Positions 53,722 through 64,000 of a stretch of 64,000 bases of DNA are shown here, in pieces. Under the pieces are notes generated by a model. The model was not told the origin of the DNA, did no database searches, and worked only from the letters and a program-made list of their open reading frames with translations. Made by a program: the position numbers and the translations under genes. Each line of letters begins with the position of its first letter. The first letter of the stretch is position 1. Location of the stretch: assembly GCA_030433355.1 (NCBI GenBank), contig JAUIMG010000010.1, positions 1 to 64,000 of the forward strand, given 5' to 3'. Origin of the DNA: Bacteroidia bacterium. Its GTDB lineage: Bacteria; Bacteroidota; Bacteroidia; Flavobacteriales_E; Vicingaceae.

Positions 53722-55558
53722 ATATTATTCCGTAAAGCGATTTACCCTTTTCACCAAGCTTATCTACCTTCTTTTCTACCTCAGGGTCTAACTCCAAATA
53801 AGGAGCATTATGAGGTTTCATTCTACAGTCAATAATCAATGGTCCTTCACACCCCCAATGCTTATATTCTTGAGAATATTTTACACCATATATATCATGC
53901 GAAGGATTTGCTCTTGTAAATGCACTCCAAATTAGATTTGAAAAAGAATTTGCTATAAATTTAGAATCGTCGCAAAGCAGTATCAATGGATACGAGTCTA
54001 ATTTGTCTAGCTGCATAGCAAGTGCTTTATCTAACTCTTCCATTTCTTCTTTAGCACCACTGTAATTTCTAAAAGCAGGATATTGAATTGCTAAAACACC
54101 CGGAAAGGCTAAATCAAAAGAAACACATTTAGTTGTTAGATTTAAAGAAGGCTTCTCCTTGCCTAAGTCACGCTTTCTTTTTCCAACGGCTGCAATTACT
54201 ACTTTAGAGCCAGCATTTAGTTCGGTACTGCTGTAATCTAAGGTGTCAATAGTTGTTTTTGTCTGAAAATGTAAATCTCTACTCCAATCAACTCGCTCTA
54301 GCATATGAATGAAAAATGCTTCCTTATCATTTACACTTAAAGAAGGATTATCCTCTTTTGCAGAAATCCATAAAAACTTAGCTAAAGACATTTGCCCGAA
54401 GCCCAATATATGGTTTGCGATTGTTAGTAGTTCTGCCGGCTGACTAATCTCATAATAAGGCGTATACCTTTCGCTACCAATTGCGAATAGTAATGGATGC
54501 ACTCCTGCCTCATCTACTGCATTTACTTCGTGTAGTCCAGGTATCTCTTTCGGAATTATAGAGCCTGTAATCTCATGGATTAAATTACCAAAGCTTGTAT
54601 CCTCTTGTGGAGGTCTACCAACCACAGTAAAAGGCCAGATGGCATTATTTCTTGCATAAACTTGATCTACCTTCATTAAAGGGAAATCATGCTTTAAACT
54701 ATAATAGCCCAAATGATCTCCAAAAGGGCCTTCTGCCTTATTTTCTTTTGGGTATACTTTTCCAGTAATCACAAAATCAGCATCAGATGATAATACATGT
54801 CCATTATGTTTTATATATCTAAATCGTCTTCCTCCTAGTGCACCTGCAAAGGTTAATTCTGATAAACCTTCAGGAAGTGGCATTACTGCTGCAAACGAAT
54901 GAGAAGGAGGCCCACCAACAAAAATGGAAACATTTAATGGTTTTCCTAGAGCATTTGCTTTTGTCTGATGTACTCCAATTCCTCTATGTATTTGATAATG
55001 TAAACCGACCTCCTTATCAAGGATATAATCATTACCTGTTAATTGAATTCTATACATCCCAAGATTAGAATTCATTACTCCCGGCTTATCTGCATCTTCT
55101 GTATATACTATTGGTAGTGTAACATATGCCCCACCATCCATAGGCCAATGCTTGATAAGAGGCAAATCACTTATATTAATTTTATTTTGAAGAATTGGCG
55201 CATTAAAAAGGCTCTTTTTAGGTAAAGCTTTTAAGGCTGCAAATGGAACGGCAATATTTGCTAAAGGTTTTTTTAAGGCCTGCATAGGATCACCCTTTAG
55301 TTGCACCATTTTCTCCACCAGGTTTAGGGTGTCCCTAAACATGAACTTACTCCTTTCTAAAGTGCCAAAAAGGTTAGATACTGCAGGGTAATTTGTTCCT
55401 TTCACATTTTCGAATAAAATGGCTGGGCCTCCTTTTTCATGCACTCTAAGATGAATAGAAGCCATCTCCAAATCAGGGTTTACTTCTTCCTTAATTCGAA
55501 CCAAATGTCCATTTTTCTCTAAATCAGCCACGCATGCGGCCATACTTTTATATCCCAT
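53720..55558 (-). CDS. UbiD family decarboxylase
   Basis: 612 residues, the length of UbiD-type enzymes that use prenylated FMN. AEGPFGDHLGYYS (about 274-286) is the family signature, and PAILFENVKG near 44 and VVGRPPQEDTSFGN near 312 match the core. It removes a carboxyl group from an aromatic or unsaturated acid. In Bacteroidota it is often taken to act in menaquinone synthesis, but that is not shown here. No UbiX partner is seen in the window. Confidence 0.88.
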   Translation of the reverse strand: MGYKSMAACVADLEKNGHLVRIKEEVNPDLEMASIHLRVHEKGGPAILFENVKGTNYPAVSNLFGTLERSKFMFRDTLNLVEKMVQLKGDPMQALKKPLANIAVPFAALKALPKKSLFNAPILQNKINISDLPLIKHWPMDGGAYVTLPIVYTEDADKPGVMNSNLGMYRIQLTGNDYILDKEVGLHYQIHRGIGVHQTKANALGKPLNVSIFVGGPPSHSFAAVMPLPEGLSELTFAGALGGRRFRYIKHNGHVLSSDADFVITGKVYPKENKAEGPFGDHLGYYSLKHDFPLMKVDQVYARNNAIWPFTVVGRPPQEDTSFGNLIHEITGSIIPKEIPGLHEVNAVDEAGVHPLLFAIGSERYTPYYEISQPAELLTIANHILGFGQMSLAKFLWISAKEDNPSLSVNDKEAFFIHMLERVDWSRDLHFQTKTTIDTLDYSSTELNAGSKVVIAAVGKRKRDLGKEKPSLNLTTKCVSFDLAFPGVLAIQYPAFRNYSGAKEEMEELDKALAMQLDKLDSYPLILLCDDSKFIANSFSNLIWSAFTRANPSHDIYGVKYSQEYKHWGCEGPLIIDCRMKPHNAPYLELDPEVEKKVDKLGEKGKSLYGII

Positions 55559-55630
55559 CTAAAAAAGAATTCTTATCACGAAAATAACGTTTAAGCAGGC
55601 ATCTTTGTTGGAAAAACTAGATAAATAAAT

Positions 55631-55664
55631 AAAAAGAAAGGCCCAATCAAATTGATTGGGCCTT
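55631..55664 (-). terminator. rho-independent terminator of gltA
   Basis: AAGGCCCAATCAA (55638-55650) and TTGATTGGGCCTT (55652-55664) form a perfect stem; a T-rich run follows on the minus strand. Confidence 0.88.
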
Positions 55665-55687
55665 AACTCCATAATTTAATAGGCTAA

Positions 55688-56974
55688 TTATCTATTATCA
55701 ACTTCTTGGAATGGTCTATGGTTGTTACCTGTATATACCTGTCTAGGTCTTCCAATTGGCTCTTTATTCTCTCTCATTTCCTTCCATTGAGCTATCCAAC
55801 CTGGAAGTCTACCCAAGGCAAACATTACTGTAAACATTGATGTTGGAATTCCTATAGCTCTGTATATGATTCCCGAATAAAAATCAACATTTGGATACAA
55901 TTTTCTTTCTACAAAATATGGATCTTTAAGAGCAACTTCTTCCAGTCCTTTAGCAATCTCTAATACCGGATCATTAATTCCTAGTTTCTCTAATACATCA
56001 TCAGCTGCTTTCTTGATAATTTTAGCTCTTGGGTCAAAGTTTTTATAGACTCTATGACCAAAACCCATTAAACGGAAAGGATCATTTTTATCTTTAGCCT
56101 TCGCCATGTATTTATTAACATCTCCACCATCTGCTTTAATGGCTTCTAACATTTCAATTACAGCTTGGTTAGCACCTCCATGAAGTGGTCCCCACAAAGC
56201 ACTAATACCTGCAGCTATTGAAGCATACAAACTTGCGTGAGATGAGCCTACTACTCTAACTGTTGCAGTAGAACAATTTTGCTCATGATCTGCATGTAAA
56301 ATCAATAATTTGTCAAGAGCATTAGCAATAACAGGATCAACCTCGTACTCCTCAGAAGGTACTGCAAACATCATTTTTAAGAAATTAGAACAGTAATCCA
56401 ATTTATTGTCTGGATAATTTGCAGGATGTCCAATTTCATTTTTATATGCCCAAGCAGCCATTGTAGGCATCTTAGCAATTAATCTCTTAATGCTTAAATC
56501 AACTTCTGCGGCAGATCTATTTGGATCTAAAGATTCAGGATAAAAAGCAGTTAAAGAAGAAACCAAAGAAGACAAAACTCCCATTGGATGTGAATTAGAA
56601 GGAAAACCTTCCAAAATATTCTTGATATCCTCGTGAATCAATGTATGATGTGTAATCTCTTTTCTATAAGATTCCAAAGTCGCCTTATTTGGTAGCTCAC
56701 CATAAATCAACAAGTAAGAAACTTCTAAAAATGTAGCTTTCTCAGCTAACTCTTCAATAGAGTAACCTCTGTATCTTAAAATTCCTTTTTCTCCATCCAA
56801 AAAAGTTATTCCACTAGAAGTTGATCCAGTGTTTTTAAATCCAGGATCTAATGTAATATAACCAGAGCTAGCTCTTAATGCACTAATATCAATTGCTTTC
56901 TCATTTTCACTACCTGTAATAACAGGTAATTCAATTATTTTTCCGTCTATTTTTAGTTCTGCTTTCTCTGACAT
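55688..56974 (-). CDS. gltA: citrate synthase
   Basis: 428 residues, the size of the allosteric type II hexameric enzyme. HADHEQNCSTATVR holds one active His, GFGHRVYKNFDPRA the other, and NVDFYSGI the catalytic Asp. It joins acetyl-CoA and oxaloacetate to citrate at the start of the TCA cycle. It has its own consensus promoter and a terminator, so it is expressed separately from eno. Confidence 0.96.
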   Translation of the reverse strand: MSEKAELKIDGKIIELPVITGSENEKAIDISALRASSGYITLDPGFKNTGSTSSGITFLDGEKGILRYRGYSIEELAEKATFLEVSYLLIYGELPNKATLESYRKEITHHTLIHEDIKNILEGFPSNSHPMGVLSSLVSSLTAFYPESLDPNRSAAEVDLSIKRLIAKMPTMAAWAYKNEIGHPANYPDNKLDYCSNFLKMMFAVPSEEYEVDPVIANALDKLLILHADHEQNCSTATVRVVGSSHASLYASIAAGISALWGPLHGGANQAVIEMLEAIKADGGDVNKYMAKAKDKNDPFRLMGFGHRVYKNFDPRAKIIKKAADDVLEKLGINDPVLEIAKGLEEVALKDPYFVERKLYPNVDFYSGIIYRAIGIPTSMFTVMFALGRLPGWIAQWKEMRENKEPIGRPRQVYTGNNHRPFQEVDNR

Positions 56975-57037
56975 ATATTTTATATTATTGATTCTACTTT
57001 ATAAACATCACTTGTTTTGTTCTGTTTAATCGAATTG

Positions 57038-57067
57038 CAAAATTAACTAACAGAACTGCTATTTCAA
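57038..57067 (-). promoter_or_regulatory. canonical Bacteroidota promoter of gltA
   Basis: On the minus strand, TTG (57065-57067) is followed after 19 bases by TAATTTTG (57038-57045). Both boxes match the -33/-7 consensus and the spacing is as expected. The leader to the ATG is about 57 bases. Confidence 0.75.
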
Positions 57068-57078
57068 AGTGCACTATG

Positions 57079-58368
<1,290 letters not shown>

Positions 58369-58371
58369 CTA

Positions 58372-59481
58372 TTAATTTTTATGTGAAGCAATTAATTCAA
58401 TAAATTGATCAAAAAGATATCTTGAATCGTGAGGACCTGGGGATGCCTCAGGATGGTATTGGACAGAAAAGGCTGCTTTATTTTTTAATTTAATACCGGC
58501 AACAGTATCATCATTTAAATGTAAATGAGTTATTTCAACTTCATCGCTTTCTTCCGCAGATTTCTTATCTACAACAAAACCATGATTCTGAGAAGTAACC
58601 TCTCCTTTCCCACTTAATAAATTTATTATTGGATGATTAATCCCACGGTGACCATTATGCATTTTTATGGTTTGCAAGCCACTAGCAAGTGATAAAAGTT
58701 GATGACCTAAACAAATTCCGAAAATTGGAATATTTAAGGCTAGCATCTCTTTTACATTCTCTATTACTTCTTTCATTGCAGAAGGGTCACCTGGACCATT
58801 ACTCAACATAATTCCATCAGGATTCCATGCTTTCACCTCATTCGGAGTAGTGTTCATTGGAAATACTTTTAAGTAGGCTCCCCTATCTGTTAAGCATTTT
58901 AAAATATTTCTTTTAGTACCATAATCCATAACCGCCACTTTATACTCAGACTCTTCATCCCCATATGTATAAGCTTCTTTAACCGAAACCTTAGAGGATA
59001 ACTCTAAGCCTTGCATGCTAGGAACCTTTGCTAACTGTTCTTTCAATACATCCACATCAAACTCTACAGATGAAATGATAACATTCATTGCTCCTTTATC
59101 TCTAATATGGCGCACAATTGCTCTAGAATCAACATCTGTAATAGCAACAATGTTATTCTTTTCAAAATAGTTTTGAAGTGAATCATCTGCCATTGGTCTT
59201 GAATAGGTTTCAGAAAACTTCTTGCATATTAAACCAGAAATTTTAACTGAATCAGATTCTACTTCATTATCATCTACTCCATAATTTCCTATATGAGCTG
59301 TTGCGCATACCATAATTTGACCATAGTAAGAAGGGTCTGTAAAGATTTCCTGATAACCGGTCATACCTGTATTAAAGCAGATTTCTCCGGTACTAGTACC
59401 GAGAATTCCGGCTGATAAACCATGGTATACTGTACCGTCTTCAAGAACTAAAATTCCCTTTGCCTTAGTATTATACTTCAT
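58372..59481 (-). CDS. carA: carbamoyl-phosphate synthase small subunit
   Basis: 369 residues. The N-terminal domain starts KGILVLEDGTVYHG, and the C-terminal glutaminase domain has the nucleophile Cys in FGICLGHQLLSLA with the paired His and Glu in VQYHPEASPGP. It hands ammonia from glutamine to the large subunit for pyrimidine and arginine synthesis. CarB is not in the window. It is cotranscribed with eno. Confidence 0.96.
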   Translation of the reverse strand: MKYNTKAKGILVLEDGTVYHGLSAGILGTSTGEICFNTGMTGYQEIFTDPSYYGQIMVCATAHIGNYGVDDNEVESDSVKISGLICKKFSETYSRPMADDSLQNYFEKNNIVAITDVDSRAIVRHIRDKGAMNVIISSVEFDVDVLKEQLAKVPSMQGLELSSKVSVKEAYTYGDEESEYKVAVMDYGTKRNILKCLTDRGAYLKVFPMNTTPNEVKAWNPDGIMLSNGPGDPSAMKEVIENVKEMLALNIPIFGICLGHQLLSLASGLQTIKMHNGHRGINHPIINLLSGKGEVTSQNHGFVVDKKSAEESDEVEITHLHLNDDTVAGIKLKNKAAFSVQYHPEASPGPHDSRYLFDQFIELIASHKN

Positions 59482-59499
59482 TTGTGAAAATTTACAGCA

Positions 59500-59536
59500 A
59501 AAAAAAGGATAAAACTTAGAGTTTTATCCTTTTTTA
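59500..59536 (-). terminator. terminator of the ribosomal protein operon
   Basis: AAAAAGGATAAAAC pairs with GTTTTATCCTTTTT over a TTAGA loop, and T follows on the minus strand. It ends the secY-rplQ transcript before carA. Confidence 0.88.
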
Positions 59537-59561
59537 TAAATTGTTAAAAAATATTCAAAAC

Positions 59562-60137
59562 CTATTTCTTGTCTGCAGAATCAGATTCATCTTTTGCCTT
59601 TTCATCAGCTTTATTAGCTTCCGCTTTTGGCTCTTCTTTTTCTTCCTTAGGTGCTTCTGCAACAGGAGCTTCTTCTTTAGAAGATTCTACGGCAGAAGGA
59701 GCAGCAGCAGATTTAGAAGTAGATCTTCTTCTCCTTGTTTTCTTCTTAGAAGATTCTTTTGCATCAGTTGTGTAAATCTCATTGAAATCTACTAACTCCA
59801 TCATACACATTTCTGCATTATCTCCTAGTCTGTTTCCAGTTTTGATAATTCTAGTATATCCACCTGGTCGATCAGCTATTTTTGGAGCTACTTCTCTAAA
59901 AAGTTCTGAAACAGCAATTTTATTATTTAGATAACTAAACACCACCCTTCTTGAGTGTGTAGAGTCATCTTTAGACTTTGTAATTAATGGCTCTACAAAT
60001 CCTCTTAAAGCTTTTGCTTTAGCAACAGTAGTATTAATTCTTTTATGCTGAATTAATGAACACGCCATATTAGAAAGCATTGCTTTTCTGTGAGGCTTTG
60101 TTCTGCCTAAATGATTAAACTTTTTTCCGTGTCTCAT
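59562..60137 (-). CDS. rplQ: 50S ribosomal protein L17 with acidic C-terminal tail
   Basis: 191 residues. Residues about 1-120 are the L17 core ([46 protein letters not shown]). The last 65 residues are a low-complexity tail: a basic [10 protein letters not shown] patch, then Ala, Glu and Lys repeats. Such tails are common in Bacteroidota L17 and probably lie outside the ribosome. It is the last gene of the operon, 5 bases after rpoA. Confidence 0.96.
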   Translation of the reverse strand: MRHGKKFNHLGRTKPHRKAMLSNMACSLIQHKRINTTVAKAKALRGFVEPLITKSKDDSTHSRRVVFSYLNNKIAVSELFREVAPKIADRPGGYTRIIKTGNRLGDNAEMCMMELVDFNEIYTTDAKESSKKKTRRRRSTSKSAAAPSAVESSKEEAPVAEAPKEEKEEPKAEANKADEKAKDESDSADKK

Positions 60138-60142
60138 CTCTC

Positions 60143-61135
60143 TTAGTCCTTATCTAGTTTATACTTAGCTACATTCATTCCGAAAGTTAAATTCTTACTT
60201 TCAACCAATTCATCTAGCTCAGTTAATGATTTCTTACCAAAATTTCTAAATTTCAATAAGTCATTTTTGTTAAATTGAACAAGCTCACCTAAAGTCTCAA
60301 CATCTGCAGCTTTTAAGCAATTTAATGCTCTTACAGATAGGTCCATATCAATAAGCTTAGTCTTCAATAATTGTCTCATATGCAAAGAATCTTCATCAAA
60401 CTCTTCTACAGCAGACTTTACTTCAGTTTCCAATGCAATTTTCTCATCAGAGAATAACATAAAGTGTTGAATCAAAATAGTAGCAGCTTCTTTAAGTGCT
60501 TCTTTTGGATGCACAGATCCATCAGATTTGATATCAATGACTAACTTTTCATAATCCGTCTTTTGCTCAACTCTGTAGTTTTCAATGCTATAATTAACAT
60601 TTTTAATTGGAGTGTAGATAGCATCAATTGGTATATATCCAATAGGAGCGTCTTCAACTCTATTCTCTTCAGATGGTACATAACCTCTACCTTTATTGAT
60701 AGTTAATTCCATTTGGATTTTAACTGATCTTTCCATTGTACAAATTACATGATCTGGATTTAATACTTGAAAAGCAGAAGTAAATTTTCCAATATCACCT
60801 GCAGTAAGTGTATCCTGACCTGAAATTGTCATCATCACTTTTTCTTCATCGTTTCCTTCAATTTGTTGTTTGAATCTTACTTGCTTTAAGTTAAGAATCA
60901 TTGTAGTTACATCTTCAACTACTCCATCAATTGTAGAAAATTCATGGTCAACACCTTCTATTCTAATCCCGGTAATTGCAAATCCTTCTAAAGAGGATAA
61001 AAGAATTCTTCTAATTGCATTACCAATAGTAATTCCGTAACCAGGCTCTAATGGTCTGAATTCAAACTGACCTTCATGGTCATTGGATTCTATCATTATT
61101 ACTTTATCAGGCTTTTGAAAATCTAAAATTGCCAT
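60143..61135 (-). CDS. rpoA: RNA polymerase alpha subunit
   Basis: 330 residues. The N-terminal dimer domain begins near [20 protein letters not shown], and the C-terminal domain that binds DNA and activators is at about 250-320 ([14 protein letters not shown]). It assembles the RNA polymerase core. It is flanked by rpsD and rplQ in the usual alpha operon. Confidence 0.97.
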   Translation of the reverse strand: MAILDFQKPDKVIMIESNDHEGQFEFRPLEPGYGITIGNAIRRILLSSLEGFAITGIRIEGVDHEFSTIDGVVEDVTTMILNLKQVRFKQQIEGNDEEKVMMTISGQDTLTAGDIGKFTSAFQVLNPDHVICTMERSVKIQMELTINKGRGYVPSEENRVEDAPIGYIPIDAIYTPIKNVNYSIENYRVEQKTDYEKLVIDIKSDGSVHPKEALKEAATILIQHFMLFSDEKIALETEVKSAVEEFDEDSLHMRQLLKTKLIDMDLSVRALNCLKAADVETLGELVQFNKNDLLKFRNFGKKSLTELDELVESKNLTFGMNVAKYKLDKD

Positions 61136-61158
61136 ATCTTTCCTTGCTTTATATATTA

Positions 61159-61764
61159 TTACTTAGAGTAAAGTTCTACGATTAATTGTTCTTTGATATT
61201 CTCAGGTATTTGAGCTCTTTCTGGGGCATTAACAAATTTAGCCTTCATTGCTTGTGCATCCCACTCTAACCAATCAAAGTTGTCTTTTCTATTAGCCAAA
61301 GAATCATTCATAACTTCTAATGATTTTGAACGCTCTCTAACTTCAATAATATCACCTTCCTTCAAAGAGTATGAAGCAATGTTTGTAACAACTCCATTTA
61401 CTTTAAAATGCTTGTGTCCTACCAACTGTCTAGCTGATCTTCTAGAAGGGGCTAAACCTAATCTAAAGACTACATTATCTAATCTTGACTCACAAAGTTT
61501 AAGTAAGTTTTCGCCTGTTATACCTTTACTTCTTGATGCCTCGTGGAATAAATTAGCAAACTGTCTTTCTAATATACCATAGGTATACTTAGCCTTTTGC
61601 TTTTCCATTAACTGAATAGCATACTCCGACTGCTTACCTCTTCTTCTATTAGGACCATGTTGTCCTGGAGGGTAGTTCTTTTTCTCTAGCGCTTTATCAG
61701 GGCCAAAAATAGGCTCTTTAAACTTTCTTGCTATTTTGGACTTAGGTCCTCTATATCTTGCCAT
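61159..61764 (-). CDS. rpsD: 30S ribosomal protein S4
   Basis: 201 residues. [18 protein letters not shown] starts it, and the S4 RNA-binding domain has [34 protein letters not shown]. It binds 16S rRNA early in assembly and may feed back on its operon, as in other bacteria. Confidence 0.97.
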   Translation of the reverse strand: MARYRGPKSKIARKFKEPIFGPDKALEKKNYPPGQHGPNRRRGKQSEYAIQLMEKQKAKYTYGILERQFANLFHEASRSKGITGENLLKLCESRLDNVVFRLGLAPSRRSARQLVGHKHFKVNGVVTNIASYSLKEGDIIEVRERSKSLEVMNDSLANRKDNFDWLEWDAQAMKAKFVNAPERAQIPENIKEQLIVELYSK

Positions 61765-61788
61765 TACTTAGTGTTTTCTTCTAAAAAA

Positions 61789-62175
61789 TTATACTCTTCT
61801 TCTTTTTGGTGGTCTACATCCATTGTGTGGTATCGGTGTAATATCAACTATCTCAGTAACTTCAATACCTGCATTATGAATGGTTCTGATAGCAGATTCT
61901 CTACCTGCTCCTGGACCTTTTACGTAAACCTTTACTCTTCTAAGCCCCAAATCATAAGCTTCTTTACTACAATCATCTGCAGCCATTTGAGCAGCGTAAG
62001 GTGTGTTCTTTTTAGAACCCTTAAAGCCCATTTTCCCTGAAGAAGACCAAGAGATTACTTGACCATTCTGATTGGTTAAAGAGATAATAATGTTGTTGAA
62101 TGTTGCATGAATATGAGCTTCGCCCATTGATTCAATTTTAACATTCTTTCTTTTTTTCTGTGTAGATTTTGCCAT
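61789..62175 (-). CDS. rpsK: 30S ribosomal protein S11
   Basis: 128 residues with [37 protein letters not shown] and the C-terminal [12 protein letters not shown]. It forms part of the platform near the mRNA exit site. Confidence 0.97.
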   Translation of the reverse strand: MAKSTQKKRKNVKIESMGEAHIHATFNNIIISLTNQNGQVISWSSSGKMGFKGSKKNTPYAAQMAADDCSKEAYDLGLRRVKVYVKGPGAGRESAIRTIHNAGIEVTEIVDITPIPHNGCRPPKRRRV

Positions 62176-62189
62176 CTTCCTAAAGCTTA

Positions 62190-62567
62190 TTATTTAGTTG
62201 CCTTTTTCTTGTTCGCAACTGTTTTCTTTTTACCTTTTCTAGTTCTAGCGTTATTCTTAGTTTTTTGACCTCTTAAAGGAAGACCAGAACGATGTCTAAT
62301 TCCTCTATAACAACCTATATCCATTAATCTTTTAATGTTCAGTTGTATCTCAGATCTTAATGTTCCTTCCACTTGAAATTCCTCATTAACTATTTTTCTT
62401 ATAATAGATAATTCATCATCATTCCAATCTTGAACCTTTTTATCCAAGCTTACTTCAGCTTTGTTAAGAATATTTTGAGCAGAACTTCTACCTATCCCAT
62501 AGATATAAGTTAAGCCAATCTCTCCTCTTTTGTTTTTTGGTAAATCAATACCCGCTATTCTAGCCAT
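62190..62567 (-). CDS. rpsM: 30S ribosomal protein S13
   Basis: 125 residues: [20 protein letters not shown], then [31 protein letters not shown]. It contacts 16S rRNA and the P-site tRNA. The C-terminal tail is lysine-rich. Confidence 0.97.
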   Translation of the reverse strand: MARIAGIDLPKNKRGEIGLTYIYGIGRSSAQNILNKAEVSLDKKVQDWNDDELSIIRKIVNEEFQVEGTLRSEIQLNIKRLMDIGCYRGIRHRSGLPLRGQKTKNNARTRKGKKKTVANKKKATK

Positions 62568-62581
62568 AGTTTAATGTATTA

Positions 62582-62698
62582 TTATCCTTGTCTTTGTTTA
62601 AACTTTGGATTCTTTTTATTAATAACATACAAACGTCCTTTTCTACGAACGATTTTGCAGTCTGCACTTCTCTTTTTTACTGACGCTCTTACTTTCAT
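62582..62698 (-). CDS. rpmJ: 50S ribosomal protein L36
   Basis: 38 residues between infA and rpsM. It reads [20 protein letters not shown] and ends NPKFKQRQG, the conserved L36 pattern. Of the four zinc ligands usual in the C+ form only Cys14 is seen, so this is a C-minus form. The stop is at 62582-62584 on the minus strand. Confidence 0.95.
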   Translation of the reverse strand: MKVRASVKKRSADCKIVRRKGRLYVINKKNPKFKQRQG

Positions 62699-62707
62699 CT
62701 TTTCTAT

Positions 62708-62926
62708 TTATTTATATCTGTAAGAAATTCTTCCTTTTGATAAATCATATGGTGACATTTCAACCTTTACTTTATCACCTGGCAACAATTTGATATAGTA
62801 CATTCTCATTTTACCAGAGATATGCGCTGTTATCATATGTCCATTTTCAAGTTCTACTCTAAACATAGCATTTGATAATGCTTCTGTTACAGTTCCATCT
62901 TGTTCTATCGACGCTTGTTTAGCCAT
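62708..62926 (-). CDS. infA: translation initiation factor IF-1
   Basis: 72 residues, the standard length, with the S1-like OB fold: [21 protein letters not shown] and [20 protein letters not shown]. It aids 30S initiation. The ATG directly abuts the map stop codon. Confidence 0.97.
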   Translation of the reverse strand: MAKQASIEQDGTVTEALSNAMFRVELENGHMITAHISGKMRMYYIKLLPGDKVKVEMSPYDLSKGRISYRYK

Positions 62927-63715
62927 TTATATAATATTCACTTTATTTTTTAATACTTCTTCAATCCATTCATGTGTTGACAAAACTTCAACTTGGTCCT
63001 TTCTTACCACTACATCATGCTCAAAATGAGCCGACACTAGTCCATCAGCAGTAACTATTGTCCAACCATCAGCTGCTTGTTTAACATTTCGTTTACCTAA
63101 ATTTATCATAGGTTCTATCGCTAAAACTAAACCTTCTTTTAATTTCATGCCTGATCCTCTTCTTCCGTAGTTCGGTACTTCAGGGGCCTCATGCAGGTTT
63201 TTTCCTAAACCATGACCAACAAGCTCCCTTACTACACCATAACCATTATCCTCTGCGTGCTTTTGGATTTCATACCCAATATCTCCTATTCTATTTCCAG
63301 CAACAGCAGCAGCAACACCTTTTCTCAAACATTCCTTTGTAGTTTCTAATAATTGATGAATCTCATCACTTACTTCACCTACCTCGAAGGTATAAGCTAC
63401 ATCTCCGTAAAACCCATTCAATACAACACCACAATCTACCGAAATGACACTGCCATTTTCTATTGGTTGATTAGAAGGTATACCATGAACCACCTGATCA
63501 TTTACCGAGGTACATAATGTATTTGGAAATCCATTATAACCCTTGAAACCAGGTATTGCTCCATGATCCTTTATAAATTCTTCTGCTACAGCATCTAATT
63601 CTAAAGGTGTAACTCCAGGCTTTATAAGTTTTGCAACTTCAGCTAAAGTTTTTCCAACAAGTAAAGAACTCTCTCTTATTAACTCTATCTCCTCTTCCGT
63701 CTTCAAGTAAACCAT
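62927..63715 (-). CDS. map: methionine aminopeptidase, type I
   Basis: 262 residues. Metal ligands Asp, Asp, His, Glu, Glu are placed in SVDCGVVLNGFYGDVA, GHGLGKNLHEAPEVPN and LVLAIEPMI, with the last Glu in HFEHDVVV. It removes the initiator methionine from new proteins. It lies two bases after secY. Confidence 0.96.
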   Translation of the reverse strand: MVYLKTEEEIELIRESSLLVGKTLAEVAKLIKPGVTPLELDAVAEEFIKDHGAIPGFKGYNGFPNTLCTSVNDQVVHGIPSNQPIENGSVISVDCGVVLNGFYGDVAYTFEVGEVSDEIHQLLETTKECLRKGVAAAVAGNRIGDIGYEIQKHAEDNGYGVVRELVGHGLGKNLHEAPEVPNYGRRGSGMKLKEGLVLAIEPMINLGKRNVKQAADGWTIVTADGLVSAHFEHDVVVRKDQVEVLSTHEWIEEVLKNKVNII

Positions 63716-63717
63716 AG

Positions 63718-64000
63718 CTATCCAGCCATATTAATACTCGATCTTCCCTTTATTCTTCCAGACTTCATCAATCCATCATAATGCCTCATTAACAAATGAC
63801 TTTCCACTTGCTGAAGCGTATCCAAAATCACTCCTACTAAAATTAAAAGTGACGTTCCTCCATAAAACTGAGCAAATTGCCCATTTACGCCAAATTTTGA
63901 AGCAAAAGCAGGTAAAATAGCTACTATTGCTAAAAAGATGGAGCCAGGTAATGTAATTCTTGAAAGTATCGTATCTAAAAATTCAGCAGTTCTCTTTCCT
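63718..64000 (-). CDS. secY: preprotein translocase subunit SecY (C-terminal part)
   Basis: Partial: only the last 93 residues are inside the window and the gene runs off the right edge. It ends with the conserved ILDTLQQVESHLLMRHYDGL-M segment and a basic tail KSGRIKGRSSI. SecY forms the protein-conducting channel in the inner membrane. The stop codon TAG is at 63718-63720 on the minus strand. Confidence 0.92.
   Translation of the reverse strand, partial: GKRTAEFLDTILSRITLPGSIFLAIVAILPAFASKFGVNGQFAQFYGGTSLLILVGVILDTLQQVESHLLMRHYDGLMKSGRIKGRSSINMAG

Noticed and set aside
59541-59795. Plus-strand frame inside rplQ
   Set aside because: It is the reverse image of the low-complexity L17 tail, with Ser, Arg and Phe runs caused by repeats of Lys, Glu and Ala codons.

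Overview
The window reads as a chromosome segment of a Bacteroidota bacterium, most likely a marine flavobacterium or a close relative. It is AT-rich. Several genes start just downstream of the Bacteroidota -7 box TAnnTTTG, and the housekeeping sigma factor that reads such promoters is encoded at 37186-38049. A type IX secretion sorting domain ends the large secreted protein at 18584-21976. Bacillithiol synthesis (bshA), lipoproteins with acidic surface-export signals, and the order rplQ-carA-eno-gltA also fit. No phage, insertion sequence, CRISPR array or rRNA operon was seen. The organism call is an inference from these traits.

Layout. 1-8121 is an accessory stretch on the plus strand: a DJ-1/Hsp31 protein, two short-chain dehydrogenases, an AraC regulator, two lipoproteins with acidic tails, a GNAT acetyltransferase, and two noncoding islands rich in nested palindromes (about 1-448 and 4602-5373). 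8546-12513 holds a secreted DUF3857-like protein, an FMN reductase, tRNA-Leu(GAG) and a kinase-like protein of unknown role. 12510-15726 is a minus-strand operon mscS-corA-DUF3124 lipoprotein-patatin with tight or overlapping junctions. 15894-24790 covers an OmpA/PD40 protein with a lipoprotein partner, a PNGase F-like secreted protein, a 2'-5' RNA ligase-like protein, a fatty acid desaturase and a Na+/H+ antiporter. 24939-26279 is a cluster of small membrane proteins ending in a DUF2237 protein. tRNA-Arg(ACG) follows.

26725-38049 runs through bshA and a GH3/serine-hydrolase fusion, then mutL with three rhomboid-family genes beside it, a DnaJ/TerB membrane protein and rpoD. 38102-47842 carries a DUF2490 porin-like protein, a lemA-TPM-TPM operon, htpG, a pterin dehydratase, a PadR regulator with its own operator and a membrane partner, a BaiN-like flavoprotein and an NhaC antiporter. 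48076-53667 is a plus-strand envelope cluster: a two-repeat periplasmic protein with a SPOR-like end, an outer-membrane barrel with SPOR-like repeats, an S41 protease and a DUF1573 protein. The rest is core metabolism and translation on the minus strand: ubiD family, gltA, carA-eno, and the end of the ribosomal supercluster (secY, map, infA, rpmJ, rpsM, rpsK, rpsD, rpoA, rplQ). secY runs off the right edge.

Most of the window is ordinary housekeeping DNA. The least explained items are the tandem-repeat/SPOR envelope pair (48076-51353), the kinase-like orphan (11455-12513), the rhomboid trio next to a MutL that lacks the usual endonuclease motif, the PadR operator that overlaps its own promoter, and the palindrome-rich noncoding islands.
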